From Rhodoferax antarcticus ANT.BR (GTDB lineage: Bacteria > Pseudomonadota > Gammaproteobacteria > Burkholderiales > Burkholderiaceae_C), in contig NZ_MSYM01000001.1 in assembly GCF_001938565.1 (NCBI RefSeq), positions 186,001-250,000 of the forward strand: a stretch of DNA of 64,000 nt, read 5' to 3'. How positions within the stretch are numbered: the first letter of the stretch is position 1; each line of letters begins with the position of its first letter. The translations under genes were made by a program, and so were the position numbers. Shown here in pieces: positions 63,952 to 64,000 of the stretch. Under the pieces are notes generated by a model. The model saw nothing but the letters and a program-made list of their open reading frames with translations, had not been told where the DNA came from and did no database searches.

Positions 63952-64000
63952 ATGAACGCAACCATTCTTGTCCAGCCTGTTGTTTTGTCCGGTGGCTCCG
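63952..64000 (+). CDS. Start of a ManC-like mannose-1-phosphate guanylyltransferase (partial)
   Basis: The last 49 bases encode MNATILVQPVVLSGGS. VVLSGGSG is the nucleotide-binding start of ManC/AlgA-type GDP-mannose pyrophosphorylases. This would put GDP-mannose synthesis next to galE, supporting a polysaccharide locus. Confidence 0.6.
   Translation, partial: MNATILVQPVVLSGGS

Overview
The window looks like chromosomal DNA of a Comamonadaceae-type betaproteobacterium (Rhodoferax/Polaromonas neighbourhood). This is inferred from the GC-rich coding, the block pilMNOPQ-aroK-aroB-dgt-gltBD-mla, cyaY/lptM, cytochrome c4/engB, paired LpxL-type acyltransferases next to metK, and zwf-hexR beside tal-pgi. 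I see no rRNA, tRNA, CRISPR array or prophage.

Layout. 1-19 kb, all minus strand: Mla phospholipid transport (mlaE partial, mlaF), glutamate synthase (gltD, gltB), a REP-type tyrosine transposase, a glycine-zipper lipoprotein, a methyltransferase, a DUF1415 protein, dgt, aroB, aroK and the type IV pilus alignment/secretin operon pilMNOPQ. 19-30 kb: PBP1a, cyaY, lptM, msrP with a frameshifted msrQ, cytochrome c4, engB, two lipid A acyltransferase-like genes, metK, a PlsC-like acyltransferase, and a brnT/brnA module with a broken toxin. 30-35.5 kb: an SOS mutagenesis cassette (imuA-imuB-dnaE2) full of nonsense and frameshift changes that still has a good LexA box. 35.8-42.5 kb: an unknown membrane protein, a Bcr/CflA transporter and a PAS-GGDEF-EAL protein. 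42.6-49.7 kb: a type I restriction island (hsdM, hsdR) holding a PemK-type toxin-antitoxin pair, a HepT/MntA pair whose MntA runs into a truncated hsdS, and a DUF3800 fragment. 49.9-52.1 kb: groESL with a CIRCE operator. 52.2-60.2 kb: envelope proteins, hydrolases and central carbon metabolism (pgi, tal, zwf, hexR). 60.2-64 kb: small ORFs, then galE, a sugar nucleotidyltransferase and the start of a manC-like gene, probably the edge of a surface-polysaccharide locus.

The most unusual feature is a dispersed imperfect palindrome of about 50 bp with a core near GCGCTTTATCCATAAGGG followed by CTAGAGGCC. I count 16 copies plus 2 weak ones in 64 kb, in both orientations. About half lie between genes (including between groES and groEL). 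The others lie inside reading frames and are translated: the GltB C-terminus, an internal Pgi segment, DUF1415, HsdR, imuB, dnaE2 and the tail of msrQ. A Y1/HUH transposase gene lies within 3 bp of one copy. Two other palindromic repeat families sit inside hsdR and at the mntA-hsdS junction. Together they suggest that palindromic repeats here have been converted into protein sequence.
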